Positions 37,088 through 47,410 of a stretch of DNA of 64,000 nucleotides are shown here, one piece after another (position 1 is the stretch's first letter; the number at the start of each line of letters is the position of its first letter). The DNA lies in the NCBI GenBank assembly GCA_947501635.1, contig CANMWT010000001.1:124001-188000 (forward strand), given 5' to 3'. The notes beneath the pieces are model-generated. The model was not told the DNA's origin and ran no database searches. It saw only the letters and a program-made list of their open reading frames with translations. Source of the DNA: an uncultured Roseobacter sp. GTDB lineage: Bacteria > Pseudomonadota > Alphaproteobacteria > Rhodobacterales > Rhodobacteraceae. The translations under genes and the position numbers were made by a program.

Positions 37088-38587
37088 TCAGTCTAGTTGC
37101 GCGCAGTGAATGCCAAAACGCTCCGCCGTGCGATCCAGCGTTGCACGGCACTGCGCGACGTTCTGTGCTGCGTTTGTCTTCATATGCACAAGACCAGCGA
37201 GCCGGCGCGGCAGCGGATACCAGCGATCAAGATCAAGCCCACAACGGTCCAAAAGCATCAACGGCAGGGTTTGCACGCTGATCGCCTGATTCATGTAAGC
37301 CTGTGCCGCCGATGCCCCGACCCATGCCTTGCGGTTCTGACGAAACAGCGCTTCGTGATCCATGCTGTAAAAACCCTGACCCCTCAGGGCGTCACGGTAC
37401 AGTAAATGCGTCGCGAAAAAGCCGACGACACTTGTTAAAAAGTGCCATCCGTCACGGGGGTTGATGTGCATGACGGTGTTGCCGGGCGACAGAAAATCAT
37501 GCGCTTCTGCCAACTCTTTGCTGCGAAAGAAACTGCCCGTACAATTGACCACAATGCTGCCCGCGGGAATGTCTTGCATTTGCCCGTCACGCAACCGAAG
37601 TTGCTGACCATTTGCGGTTTTCTCGATGTCTGACAAGTATCCGGGCAGAGTTTGCGCCAGTGTTTTGTCAATGCGATCTCTTTCTTCTTCTGACTGCAGG
37701 CCATAAAGGAACACGCCGTTGTCGGTCTTCGTATCAGATGCGAGTTGCGATCGGATGAAGGCCATCGTCTCATCTTCGTTTGTGCCGTCAAATTGTTCGG
37801 CGAGGTCAAGAAACAAGCGCGAGATCAACCGCCCTGATGTCCATCTTTCTGTTCCCGTTGGCAGGTATTTGGTCCGGTTCAAAAACAATGTGCCGGGGCC
37901 TTTGACCAAGACGATTTTGCGGTGTGGGTTCTCAGCAGCAACCGACAGGATTGTGTCCATACCGGTTTTGCCGCCGCCAATCACATAGACCGGCGCGTCG
38001 GGATGTGCAGCCAGTGTCTTTGTCAGTTCCTGCGGTATGATGGAAACAACGCTATCCGAAGAGAAGTGCAGGGGCTTTGTGACTTCATAGTTCAGGCCTG
38101 AGGCGTAGATTACCCTGTTTGCGCGTACCATTTGCGTCTGATCTGTTTGATCTGCGGGGTGCCAGATAACCTCGGCGTGATAGCCGGCGTCGGTCTTTAC
38201 TTCATTACAGCTTGTAACCGTCACTCCGAAACGCGTCTGAAGGTTAACGGCTTCGCTGATCGGTCCGAGCGATTTCGCAAGATGCGTTTGCACCTCGTTG
38301 CGTGCGGCAAGATAAGCTGCCGGTTTACGCCAGTCCCATTTCAGATTGCCCACGGTAAACATTGGATGCGGCTGGTGAAGGCGTACATAGTCGTAAGCGG
38401 TGTTCCACATGCCGCCGGCTGCCACCTTGCGGTCCAGTAACAGAACTTTGGCACCTTTCGGCAGATACTCGGTCGCGGCAAAAAGCGCGTTGAGCCCGGC
38501 GATCCCGGCACCAACTACGACAAGCTCATAGGTGTCGTTGGAGATCTGTGTGGTTGCTTCTGATCGGGTCGAGATTTGGTCGAGCAT
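37088..38587 (-). CDS. Flavin-containing monooxygenase-like FAD/NAD(P)-dependent oxidoreductase
   Basis: 499 residues with two dinucleotide-binding motifs: ELVVVGAGIAGLNALFAATE near the N-terminus for FAD and VYVIGGGKTGMDTILSVA mid-sequence for NAD(P)H. The architecture resembles FMO/Baeyer-Villiger enzymes, but I do not see the FxGxxxHxxxY fingerprint, so monooxygenase activity is uncertain. ATG 38587 begins just before the FAD domain; the frame to 38722 is unsupported. Downstream of an MddA-like gene pair on the same strand, it might act on a sulfur or nitrogen compound (inference). Confidence 0.75.
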   Translation of the reverse strand: MLDQISTRSEATTQISNDTYELVVVGAGIAGLNALFAATEYLPKGAKVLLLDRKVAAGGMWNTAYDYVRLHQPHPMFTVGNLKWDWRKPAAYLAARNEVQTHLAKSLGPISEAVNLQTRFGVTVTSCNEVKTDAGYHAEVIWHPADQTDQTQMVRANRVIYASGLNYEVTKPLHFSSDSVVSIIPQELTKTLAAHPDAPVYVIGGGKTGMDTILSVAAENPHRKIVLVKGPGTLFLNRTKYLPTGTERWTSGRLISRLFLDLAEQFDGTNEDETMAFIRSQLASDTKTDNGVFLYGLQSEEERDRIDKTLAQTLPGYLSDIEKTANGQQLRLRDGQMQDIPAGSIVVNCTGSFFRSKELAEAHDFLSPGNTVMHINPRDGWHFLTSVVGFFATHLLYRDALRGQGFYSMDHEALFRQNRKAWVGASAAQAYMNQAISVQTLPLMLLDRCGLDLDRWYPLPRRLAGLVHMKTNAAQNVAQCRATLDRTAERFGIHCAQLD

Positions 38588-38730
38588 GTTCAAATTTTCC
38601 CAAGAACGCGGTCGCCTCGGAAACCGGGCGATCCGTGTCGTTTGCCTGTCCTCAGGAGGCGGCGAAATGCGGGCAGTTGTCAATTGCAAATGCAGTTCGG
38701 GCGACGCCTTGCGCCTGCTCAACCTTGGTG

Positions 38731-39126
38731 TCAGACGTTTGCGATCCGTAAAATCACAAAGCCGGCCACAGCAATATGGGCAAGTGTGATAGCTACCGAG
38801 AAGCCATGCAAACGCTTGAACCTGCCCTTGTCGGCATTGTCGGTCGCAGCATTTATCGCGGGCATCAGAACCTGTCTCGCATAGATCGTTGTGCCTGACA
38901 CAGCGCCAAGCGCGAACGCGGCAAGAGGGTCGGCTACTGCCAGCAAGCCCGCAGCCAGCAGCGACGTCACAAACACGAAAATATAGAAGTGCGGAAAGGC
39001 TTTGCGGATCAGCGGCCCTGCTGTTTCCGCTGGTAAGGACGTGAAGAGAAATGCGGCAAACCCGAAGGAATAGAGCAGCGTGCCACCAAACAGGAGTGCA
39101 GTTGTCAGCAAGGCAAGTTCAGCCAT
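38731..39126 (-). CDS. Small membrane protein (DUF4149-like)
   Basis: 131-residue protein with about four hydrophobic segments: ALLTTALLFGGTLLYSFGFA, FYIFVFVTSLLAAGLLAV, LAAFALGAVSGTTIYARQVL and a C-terminal ITLAHIAVAGFVILRI. The NADKGRFKRLHGFSV segment is typical of the DUF4149/TMEM205-type family, whose role is unknown. Its start overlaps the preceding methyltransferase gene by 8 bases, so the two are probably used together. Confidence 0.7.
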   Translation of the reverse strand: MAELALLTTALLFGGTLLYSFGFAAFLFTSLPAETAGPLIRKAFPHFYIFVFVTSLLAAGLLAVADPLAAFALGAVSGTTIYARQVLMPAINAATDNADKGRFKRLHGFSVAITLAHIAVAGFVILRIANV

Positions 39127-39937
39127 CTTTTCCTCGTTTTGGCAAGCGTGGCAGCGCATAGGGCACACGGTTACGGTAGGTGTCGAAACGGTCGCCATAG
39201 CGGGCGGCAAAACGGCGCTCTTTCAGCCTTGGCGCCAGAAGGCAGTAGGCGGTGAGGCACAGCGCCACGGCCAGTTGGTCCGGTGTCCAGACCGGAACCG
39301 TCCAGAGGGTCAGTGCAAAGGCCACGTAGATCGGTTGCCTTATGACCCGGAAAAGGCCGGTCGTGGGCATATCCGGGAACACGGGTCTGATGTTTTGCAA
39401 AAGCGACATCCAGCCCAACGCGCCCGATTGCACTTCGGCACCTGCGTCAAAGCTGGCTTTCATCAGCAGCGCCCATGCCGCGGCATAGAGTGTGCACATC
39501 AACACAAACCCGGTGCCGGTCGCTTGCCACCAGATAACGCCACTAGGTGTCCAAAGGGCGAAAAGAGCAAGAAGTTGCAGCGATGCAATCGTGGCATAGG
39601 TCGTGGTTGAAAGCGTGTTACCATGCGGTTTGGGGGCCAGTCTTGACAAAAAGCCGCGGCCCTTTGCCGTCAACAGAACTGAATGCACCAGCGGAAACTG
39701 AAGCAGCAAAAGCGCGTTGGTGGCAAGGTGCCACGGTTCTGGCACACGCCCCAGACTGCGGGACATGCCAAAGTACATGCCGACGATCATAGCTGCTACC
39801 GCGGTGGCAAACACGGTATGGCAGATCATTCCATAGCCGAGCGCCATAGCGATCCGGTGCCGCCCCGGGGGTGGCCTGAAAATGCCTGCGACAAGCGACA
39901 GCAGTCGTTGCAATGGGTAAATGTGATCCTGCGCCAT
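39119..39937 (-). CDS. Membrane methyltransferase, isoprenylcysteine/MddA-like
   Basis: 272-residue protein with about six hydrophobic segments. The C-terminal half carries the isoprenylcysteine/phospholipid methyltransferase pattern TTGLFRVIRQPIYVAFALTL, a WTVP segment, then KERRFAARYGDRFDTYRNRV with YALP. Methanethiol S-methyltransferase (MddA), which makes dimethyl sulfide with SAM, belongs to this group and shares the R-Q/H-P-I-Y and W-T-P features as I recall them. NnrU-like or general ICMT proteins are the alternatives. ATG 39937 is chosen; the frame to 40057 would run into the ureohydrolase. Confidence 0.7.
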   Translation of the reverse strand: MAQDHIYPLQRLLSLVAGIFRPPPGRHRIAMALGYGMICHTVFATAVAAMIVGMYFGMSRSLGRVPEPWHLATNALLLLQFPLVHSVLLTAKGRGFLSRLAPKPHGNTLSTTTYATIASLQLLALFALWTPSGVIWWQATGTGFVLMCTLYAAAWALLMKASFDAGAEVQSGALGWMSLLQNIRPVFPDMPTTGLFRVIRQPIYVAFALTLWTVPVWTPDQLAVALCLTAYCLLAPRLKERRFAARYGDRFDTYRNRVPYALPRLPKRGKDG

Positions 39938-40029
39938 GCACGGCGATCTAGCTGCAGTGGTGGCGCAGTCAAAAGCAAAGTGCGATCTGTCGCAGGCAGG
40001 TGCTGCCAGGGTCCTGCTGCTTGGGCGGT

Positions 40030-40989
40030 TCAGCTTTGATGGGGAACCATACAACACAGCATTTCAAACATCAGCGACACGCCCAGGAAGGCCGTACCAC
40101 CCGATGCATCAAAGGGCGGTGACACCTCGACAAGGTCAGCACCCGCGATATTGACGCCCTGCAACAGCCGCGCCACCAGCATGGCTTGAAACGAGTTCGG
40201 ACCCCCGACCTCGGGTGTGCCGGTTCCAGGCGCAAAGGCCGGGTCCACAAAATCGATGTCGTAAGAAATGTAAGTCGGCCGGCTGCCAACAATGTCCCGT
40301 GCTTCGGCCAGAACATCCTCGGGCCCGCGCGCTTGGAACTCTTCGATCGGGATCACCCGGATTCCAACTGCTTGGGCGAAGTCGCGGTCTTCTGTGTCGT
40401 AGGCGGAGCCGCGGATACCGATCTGTACAACCCGTTTTGGATCAAGCAGCCCTTCTTCAACCGCACGTCTGAAAGGCGTACCGTGGGTATATAGCGTGCC
40501 GCCGAAATAGGAATTGAAGAGATCCGTGTGACTGTCGAAGTGAATCATACCCAATGGATGCGCCTTGCCCAGAGACCGCAGCACCGGCAGCGAACATAGA
40601 TGATCGCCGCCCGCGGTCAGGGGAATTATGTCGGCTGCTACCAGCTTGTCGTAAAAGGCGGTAATCCGATCCATCGTGTCGGCGATATCTGCAGGGTTGG
40701 GCGGCACATCCCCCAAGTCTGCGCAATTCGCCGCTTCGAATGGGCGCACACCTGTGGCCCCGTTTTGCGCGCGTATCATTGTCGACATATCGCGCAATTG
40801 CCTTGGGCCGTGACGCGGGCCGGGCCGGTTGGTCGTTCCGCTATCCCACGGAATTCCGACAAGTCCGATGTCGACTTGTGCAAGGCGAGAATCTTCAAGG
40901 CTGACGTGCGGCAGCCGCATGAAGGTGGGCACACCCGCAAAACGCGGCAAGTCGAAACCCGATACAGGGTGAAAGAAGGGGTCGCTCAT
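40030..40989 (-). CDS. Ureohydrolase (agmatinase/guanidinobutyrase family)
   Basis: 319-residue binuclear-metal hydrolase that removes urea from a guanidino compound. Metal-ligand motifs are intact: GGDHLCSLP, HFDSHTDLF and SYDIDFVDPAFAPGTGTPEV. The N-terminal segment PRFAGVPTFMRLP resembles guanidinobutyrase/guanidinopropionase rather than classic arginase. ATG 40989 is the start. It is last of three minus-strand genes behind a 2OG-Fe(II) oxygenase and is divergent from an ABC importer of polyamine type, suggesting a guanidino or amidino substrate (inference). Agmatine or guanidine itself cannot be excluded. Confidence 0.85.
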   Translation of the reverse strand: MSDPFFHPVSGFDLPRFAGVPTFMRLPHVSLEDSRLAQVDIGLVGIPWDSGTTNRPGPRHGPRQLRDMSTMIRAQNGATGVRPFEAANCADLGDVPPNPADIADTMDRITAFYDKLVAADIIPLTAGGDHLCSLPVLRSLGKAHPLGMIHFDSHTDLFNSYFGGTLYTHGTPFRRAVEEGLLDPKRVVQIGIRGSAYDTEDRDFAQAVGIRVIPIEEFQARGPEDVLAEARDIVGSRPTYISYDIDFVDPAFAPGTGTPEVGGPNSFQAMLVARLLQGVNIAGADLVEVSPPFDASGGTAFLGVSLMFEMLCCMVPHQS

Positions 40990-41067
40990 AATCGGCTCCG
41001 ATGCAATAGGAATTGCGCGCAGTTTGCCTGACACCACAGGGACGATGCAAATGCTTTGCAACGTGCA

Positions 41068-41532
41068 TCAGGCGTTGAACGCGGCGCCATTGCTTACCCA
41101 CTCGGTGGCATAGTCTGGTGGCAGAAAGGGCGCAAGCCATGCGCCGAACGCCGTATTGAAAGCATCCAGGTTCTCAAGGCGCTGAGGGCCCTCGCACATC
41201 CACGTGACGATCTTTCCTGTGCCGCGAGTACCAATTTCGGGGAACAGATAAGCGCAGCCTGCATACGCATCCGTAGGGTCGCGGATGATCCAGGAGAAAG
41301 AACGCTTGGCGGTGAACTCGCGGTCATGCCAGCACAGGTCAATCAGATTGTCCGCGCGCGTGACATTCGCAGGCCATGCATCACCGAACAGCCCCGACAA
41401 CACCGGCTCTGACGCTTTGATCGCGGCAAAATCTTCATCGACTTCAGCTCCGGACAAGGGGGTAAGCGTGAAGGCACCCACCATTGCCCTGCGTGGCAGG
41501 GTCGTGTTTTGAAAGTCCGGATGTGGGACCAC
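41068..41532 (-). CDS. GNAT-like protein
   Basis: 154 residues with an N-acetyltransferase-like layout: SGAEVDEDFAAIKAS early, the strands KRSFSWIIRDPTDAYAGCAY and GTGKIVTWMCEG, then DAFNTAFGAWLAPFLPPDY. I do not see a clear acetyl-CoA-binding Q/RxxGxG/A loop, so enzymatic activity is doubtful. The start is GTG 41532, 6 bases after the oxygenase stop, or ATG 41487. Tight spacing places it in the oxygenase-ureohydrolase operon. Confidence 0.55.
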   Translation of the reverse strand: MVPHPDFQNTTLPRRAMVGAFTLTPLSGAEVDEDFAAIKASEPVLSGLFGDAWPANVTRADNLIDLCWHDREFTAKRSFSWIIRDPTDAYAGCAYLFPEIGTRGTGKIVTWMCEGPQRLENLDAFNTAFGAWLAPFLPPDYATEWVSNGAAFNA

Positions 41533-41537
41533 GTGCG

Positions 41538-42608
41538 TTAAATCTCTTTGGCTTCGCGTTTGAAAGGGTTTTCTTCCGGAACGTCGAATTCAAGCACCAT
41601 CTCACCTTTATCACGGGCCTCGGCCATATAGCGGAATGCATTGACGGACATGCGCATCAAGTGATCCCCAGCCTTCATGGGCGGGTATTTTTCAAGCGTT
41701 TCCGGTGTTCGGAACTTCTCCAGCGGCTGCACGATTGTATGGTAATCAAGCCCAAAGAACAGCGGCATTGAATAGCGCTCCTGTCCGATGTTTGTGACGC
41801 GATGCTGCGTCGATTTGAACTGCCCGCCCGACCATGTCTCGAAGATATCGCCGATGTTGACCACGAAACATCCTGGCAGGGGTGGCGCTTCGATCCAGAC
41901 ATCATCAGCGTTCATCACCTGCAGGCCGGCGCTGCCCGTGAGCAGAATGGTAAAGCATTCAAAGTCGGAATGCGCGGCGATGCCGACCAGTTCTTTTGTG
42001 GCGGGCATGTCGTTTTCGAGATAGCGCAGCAGCCTAAGTTGGGAGGTCGGGTAGGTAATATGCTGCGTCAGTTCTTCAGTATCCACGCCCAGTTCAAGCG
42101 CCAGCGCGTCAAGCAGTCGAAGGCCGAGGTTGAACGCAGCATCGTAGTATCCCGCAACGGTGTCTTTCCAGCCGGGGATGTCGGGCCAGATGTTGGGGCC
42201 TGTCATACGCCACTGCGCCAGATAATCGGGATGATCTGCGGGTGCCTCATAGGACATATCCCACGCCTCATTGAAATTGATGGATTTCGGAAAATCGGAA
42301 CCATTTTCCTCAAATGGCACATAGCCACGGTGGTGCGTCGTAAAGCCTGACCAATACTTCATTTTGAAGCTGCGGGGCTTTTCATGAAACGCCTTGGAGG
42401 CCGCAAAAAGATCGTCGATCTGATCTTGCGGGATGCCATGGTTGGTTATGTAGAAGAAGCCGGATGTGCGCGCGGCCTCGCCGAGCTTTTCAGCCACCTT
42501 CGCCTTGTCCTCCGGGTCACCGGTAAACAGACCGCCCAGATCGACGACAGGCAGATTCGCGTCTTCGATCGTTAATGCACGCTGGTCGGCAGAAATATTG
42601 GATCGCAT
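41538..42608 (-). CDS. 2-oxoglutarate/Fe(II)-dependent oxygenase, isopenicillin N synthase family
   Basis: 356 residues: N-terminal non-haem dioxygenase region (LPVVDLGGLFTGDPEDKAKV, SGFFYITNHGIP) and a C-terminal double-stranded beta helix. The iron facial triad is visible as HSDFE (His, Asp) and TQHRV (distal His), with RYSMPLFF supplying the 2OG-binding Arg-x-Ser. AGGGAC precedes ATG 42608. Members include plant-type hydroxylases, ethylene-forming enzyme and homoarginine hydroxylases. It is divergent from the ABC importer with 236 bases between starts and co-oriented with a ureohydrolase, so a hydroxylation of an imported guanidino or amine compound is an attractive guess. Confidence 0.85.
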   Translation of the reverse strand: MRSNISADQRALTIEDANLPVVDLGGLFTGDPEDKAKVAEKLGEAARTSGFFYITNHGIPQDQIDDLFAASKAFHEKPRSFKMKYWSGFTTHHRGYVPFEENGSDFPKSINFNEAWDMSYEAPADHPDYLAQWRMTGPNIWPDIPGWKDTVAGYYDAAFNLGLRLLDALALELGVDTEELTQHITYPTSQLRLLRYLENDMPATKELVGIAAHSDFECFTILLTGSAGLQVMNADDVWIEAPPLPGCFVVNIGDIFETWSGGQFKSTQHRVTNIGQERYSMPLFFGLDYHTIVQPLEKFRTPETLEKYPPMKAGDHLMRMSVNAFRYMAEARDKGEMVLEFDVPEENPFKREAKEI

Positions 42609-42844
42609 CTTCAGGTCCCTTTTGTTGGTGTCTGAAATCTGACTTGGAACGGGCCTGCAGGGATACATGAGACGACTATAAAATCTCACTCCGACCCCCT
42701 GAATGCGCAAAAAACAGTCAAATTTGCAGTTAATTGCCGAAAATCGGGCGCAAAGACTCACGCAGGCGTATCGATGCAGCGCAGCATTTCGGCGGGTACT
42801 GACCGGGCAGGTCACCTGAGAACGTTAAAATGTGGGAGATACGC

Positions 42845-43927
42845 ATGACCAAAATGAACCGACGCACCCTGTTGAAATCGGCCAGCGGAATTGCCGGTGT
42901 GGCAGCGGCATCCAGTGTGCTGGGCACGCCGCTGATCGCACAGACGCGCAGCCTCAAGATAGGCTCATACGGCGGATACTTCGAAAACAGCTTTAAGGAG
43001 TTCGTCTATCCCGCCTTTACCGAGGCAACGGGGATCACGGTGGAAAGCGTTACGCAACCGAACTCCACCGACTGGCTGGTATCGATGCAACAGGCGACCG
43101 CTGCCGGCAACGTACCGGCGGATCTGTCTCTGTATGCGCGCGACACACTTATCAAAGCGTCCCGTATCGGTGGCCTTCTTGCGCCGCTTGATCCCAAGAA
43201 GATGCCGGCCACGTCCAATCTTGACGGGTACTTTGTGTTCGAAGACACGACCGGTGCCATCGGCGTGGGGGCCATGTCGTGGTTCACCGCGATGGTCATC
43301 AACCCTGACGAGGTCGATGCACCCGAAAGCTGGGCGGAATTCTGGGACAGTTCAAAATTCGAGGCGAGCCTGGGTCTGTCCAAGAACTACAATTCGCACT
43401 TCCTTGATATTGTAGCGGCCACGTTCTTTGATGGCGAAGCCACTCTGCTCGAGAAGGATGGTGTTGTATCGGTGATTGAAAAAGCGGCCGAGATCAAACC
43501 GAACGTGGCGCTTTGGTGGTCAGCAGAAAGCCAGATGGAGCAGTCGATGAAAAACGGCGACATCATCGGCGGCCAGTACTACCTGGATGTGGCCAACCTG
43601 ATGGCGCTCGACGGCTTTGCGATCCAACCGGTCTTCCCGAAAGAGGGCAACCCGCAGGACTATGGGTCATGGTGTTTGTCCGCGATATCAGAAAAAGCGG
43701 ACGAAGCGGCAGAGTTCATCAACTTCTCATCTGATCCGGCAACACAGGCATTGATGTCACGCAAAATCGGAACTGCTCCGTTGGTCGACAAATCCAAGAC
43801 CGATCTTACCGATGATGAATTCGCGTTCGTTTCGGGCACGCCGTCGATCAAACCGGCATATGAAGCGTATCTGGACAACGAGACCTTCATCAAAGAGACT
43901 TGGGAAAAAATGCTCGCCGGAGCGTGA
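42845..43927 (+). CDS. ABC transporter, extracellular solute-binding protein (PotD-type)
   Basis: 360 residues with a twin-arginine signal MTKMNRRTLLKSASGIAG, followed by LKIGSYGGYFENSFKEFVYP, the usual start of spermidine/putrescine-type (family 1) binding proteins. GGGAG 7 bases upstream supports ATG 42845; the ATG at 42830 is less likely. First of a four-gene importer. The ligand cannot be read from sequence; polyamine-, guanidine- or betaine-like compounds are typical of this subfamily. Confidence 0.88.
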   Translation: MTKMNRRTLLKSASGIAGVAAASSVLGTPLIAQTRSLKIGSYGGYFENSFKEFVYPAFTEATGITVESVTQPNSTDWLVSMQQATAAGNVPADLSLYARDTLIKASRIGGLLAPLDPKKMPATSNLDGYFVFEDTTGAIGVGAMSWFTAMVINPDEVDAPESWAEFWDSSKFEASLGLSKNYNSHFLDIVAATFFDGEATLLEKDGVVSVIEKAAEIKPNVALWWSAESQMEQSMKNGDIIGGQYYLDVANLMALDGFAIQPVFPKEGNPQDYGSWCLSAISEKADEAAEFINFSSDPATQALMSRKIGTAPLVDKSKTDLTDDEFAFVSGTPSIKPAYEAYLDNETFIKETWEKMLAGA

Positions 43928-43930
43928 GAC

Positions 43931-44994
<1,064 letters not shown>

Positions 44995-44998
<4 letters not shown>

Positions 44999-45969
44999 CG
45001 CTTGTCAGTGACACGCAAGCCGCGGTAGTGCACCCAAAACCACAGAGCGCACGGTTCACCGTCAGCGTACCTGCGGTGGTTCTCTGGACCGTGATCTTGT
45101 TTCTGTGTCTGACGCCGTTCCTATTGGTACTTGCTATTTCCTTCGGCCAGAAGATCGAGGGAGCCAGTTGGGAATGGGCCTTCACTTTCGCCAACTACGA
45201 GCGTGTCTTCGTCGGGGCCAACTGGCCCGAGGAGTTCACGGCACTCTACCTGCAGCGGCTCTACTATTCGCTGTTTTATGCTGTCATCGCGGCGCTCCTC
45301 GCAATTCTGACTGCCTTTCCGTTTACCTATCTGATGACGCGTCTGTCGCGACGTGCGCAAAGCGCGTGGCTGGTTTTTATCCTCTCCAGCTTGTCGCTGT
45401 CAGAGGTGTTCATCGTCATGGGGTGGGATGTTTTGCTGTCCAACCGGTCGGGCCTGCCTATGGTTTTCAAGGAAACGGGCCTGACGGACTGGCTCAAGGC
45501 AAACGGCTATTTTGAAACGATGCGCGAATGGGGGCTTGCCAACCCGCGCAACGTAAAATTCAAAACGTCGGTTTTTGCTACAGTGCTGACCATGGCTTAT
45601 CTCGTCTGGCCGTATGCGGTGATCCTGTTGTATCCGCCTTTGTCCCGTCTTGACCGTAGTATGATCGAAGCTTCGCAAACAATGGGCGCAGGGCCATGGA
45701 CGGTGATGCGTACCGTAATCCTTCCTACAATGCGCCTGCCTCTGCTGGGCGCGACGCTGCTGCTGTTTGTGTTCCTGCTTGGGGTCTATGTCGCGGTGAC
45801 GGTCTTTGCCGAACCGGCAAAACAGACAATGGCCGTGTCCGTCTATGAGGCAGTGCGTGGCAATACGCTTAACGCGCCCTTCGGTTCTGCGCAGGCGGTG
45901 GTATTGTTGTGCACGGCCGCGATCTTTCTGGTCGCGGGTCAATGGATCAGCAGGAAATCAGCTCCATGA
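44995..45969 (+). CDS. ABC transporter permease (PotB-type)
   Basis: 324-residue inner-membrane permease with about six hydrophobic segments. The EAA loop ATPase contact is MIEASQTMGAGPWTVMRTVI followed by LPTMRLPLLG. The start ATG overlaps the ATPase stop (ATGA) and its own stop overlaps the second permease. Confidence 0.92.
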
Positions 45970-46769
45970 TACTACGCGTGATCTCCCACGTCTTCATGGC
46001 GCTTTCAGCTGTTATGCTCGCGTTGCCAATTGTCGTTGTCTCGGGCGCTGCGCTGAATTCCGGACGGTCGATGTTCTTCCCGCCAAGGGAACCGACGCTG
46101 GACCGTTTCTACGAATTCTTTGTCTCCGAACCGGTCTGGGTAAACGCGATGACCAACTCGATTATCGTAGCCTTCTGCAGCGCCGCATTGGCGGTGCTTC
46201 TGGCATGGCCGTTGGCTTACGGTCTTTGGGCGCGGGGCAGTCGCGCGTCAAAGTTTCTGGCAGGTCTGGGGTCCATGCCTTTTGCACTGCCGCCGATTGT
46301 TTTTGGCGTTGGTCTTGGTTTTTTGTGGAGTTTTACCGGAGTTCTCGGCTCGCTCTGGGCAGGTGTCGTGAGCCATGCCGCTCTATTTGTTGCGCTGCCC
46401 GTCGTCACCATTTCTATCGGTTTACAGTCGATTGACCGCGCGCATCTGGATGCGGCCGCCACGCTGGGCGCAACGCGCACCGTGGCCTTTCGCACCGTCA
46501 TTTTGCCGCAAACACTGCCCTATACCGTTTCGGGTTTTTTCTTTGCGCTTGTGCTGAGCTTCAATGAGTTTATCGTGATGTTCTTTGTCTCAGCCTCCTC
46601 ATATGCGACCGTGACGCTGCAAATCTTCAACTCATTGCGAAACGGCTACACACCGACGATGGCGGTTGCTGCAATCACCTTCATTACCGTTTCCATCGTC
46701 GTTTTTGCGGCGATTGCCCGTTGGGGAGACCTGCCCCGGCTAATGGGGGCGGAACCGGCCAAAAACTGA
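45966..46769 (+). CDS. ABC transporter permease (PotC-type)
   Basis: 267-residue permease with an EAA loop HLDAAATLGATRTVAFRTVI and LPQTLPYTVSG. ATG 45966 overlaps the preceding stop by 4 bases; the frame from 45909 would overlap further and is not needed. Completes the importer, 23 bases before the isochorismatase-like gene. Confidence 0.91.
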   Translation: MILRVISHVFMALSAVMLALPIVVVSGAALNSGRSMFFPPREPTLDRFYEFFVSEPVWVNAMTNSIIVAFCSAALAVLLAWPLAYGLWARGSRASKFLAGLGSMPFALPPIVFGVGLGFLWSFTGVLGSLWAGVVSHAALFVALPVVTISIGLQSIDRAHLDAAATLGATRTVAFRTVILPQTLPYTVSGFFFALVLSFNEFIVMFFVSASSYATVTLQIFNSLRNGYTPTMAVAAITFITVSIVVFAAIARWGDLPRLMGAEPAKN

Positions 46770-46792
46770 TCCACAGCAAGGGAGCTTACATC

Positions 46793-47410
46793 ATGCCACG
46801 CCAACCCACATTCGTAGGACAGACAGTTCTGATTGTCGTCGATATCCAAAAGGGTGCATTTCTGGACCGCTCGAACGCAGGCATTCCGACGATGCCTGAC
46901 TATTTTGACAATATGGCCCGTGCTCGGCGTGTTGTGGATGCAGCACATGACGCGGGCATTCCCGTGGTGTTCTTTCAGGAGATCCACCGCCGCGACATGA
47001 TCGACTACGGTCGAGAGCTGGACGGCTCCGAAGGTGTCCATTGTCTGGAGGGTGAACCCGGCACGCCGGTTGCCAGCGAGGAAATGGACATGCGGCCGAC
47101 CGACTACTTTATTCACAAGCGGCGTTACTCTTGTTTCTTCGGCACTGAACTCGAGATTTTGCTGAAAGGGCTCAAGGCCGAAACACTGATCCTGATCGGG
47201 GGGATGACGGACGTTTGTGTGCACTACACATTCGTGGATGGTCACCAGCATGACTACTACTGCCGTGTTGTGTCTGACAGTGTGGGCGGTACATCGGACG
47301 CGGCCCATCAGGCATCGCTGAACGCGATGGAGTATCTTCAGGAAGGGGCGGTTCAGACGACGGATGAAATCGTGGCAAAGTTGGCAGGTCTCAAGAGCGA
47401 GGCTGCTTGA
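46793..47410 (+). CDS. Isochorismatase-family cysteine hydrolase
   Basis: 205-residue hydrolase. The catalytic triad is visible: Asp in LIVVDIQKGAFLD, Lys in FIHKRRYSCFFGT and Cys in GGMTDVCVHYTFVDG. The family hydrolyses amide or ureido bonds (nicotinamidase, N-carbamoylsarcosine amidase, ureidoacrylate hydrolase RutB, biuret hydrolase). AGGGAG precedes the ATG. Being next to an importer and near a ureohydrolase, an amide or carbamoyl substrate is likely; the specific one is unknown. Confidence 0.88.
   Translation: MPRQPTFVGQTVLIVVDIQKGAFLDRSNAGIPTMPDYFDNMARARRVVDAAHDAGIPVVFFQEIHRRDMIDYGRELDGSEGVHCLEGEPGTPVASEEMDMRPTDYFIHKRRYSCFFGTELEILLKGLKAETLILIGGMTDVCVHYTFVDGHQHDYYCRVVSDSVGGTSDAAHQASLNAMEYLQEGAVQTTDEIVAKLAGLKSEAA

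Noticed and set aside
41538-42608. Calling the oxygenase an ethylene-forming enzyme
   Set aside because: It shares only the general 2OG-Fe(II) triad and family layout; nothing seen distinguishes that specific activity.
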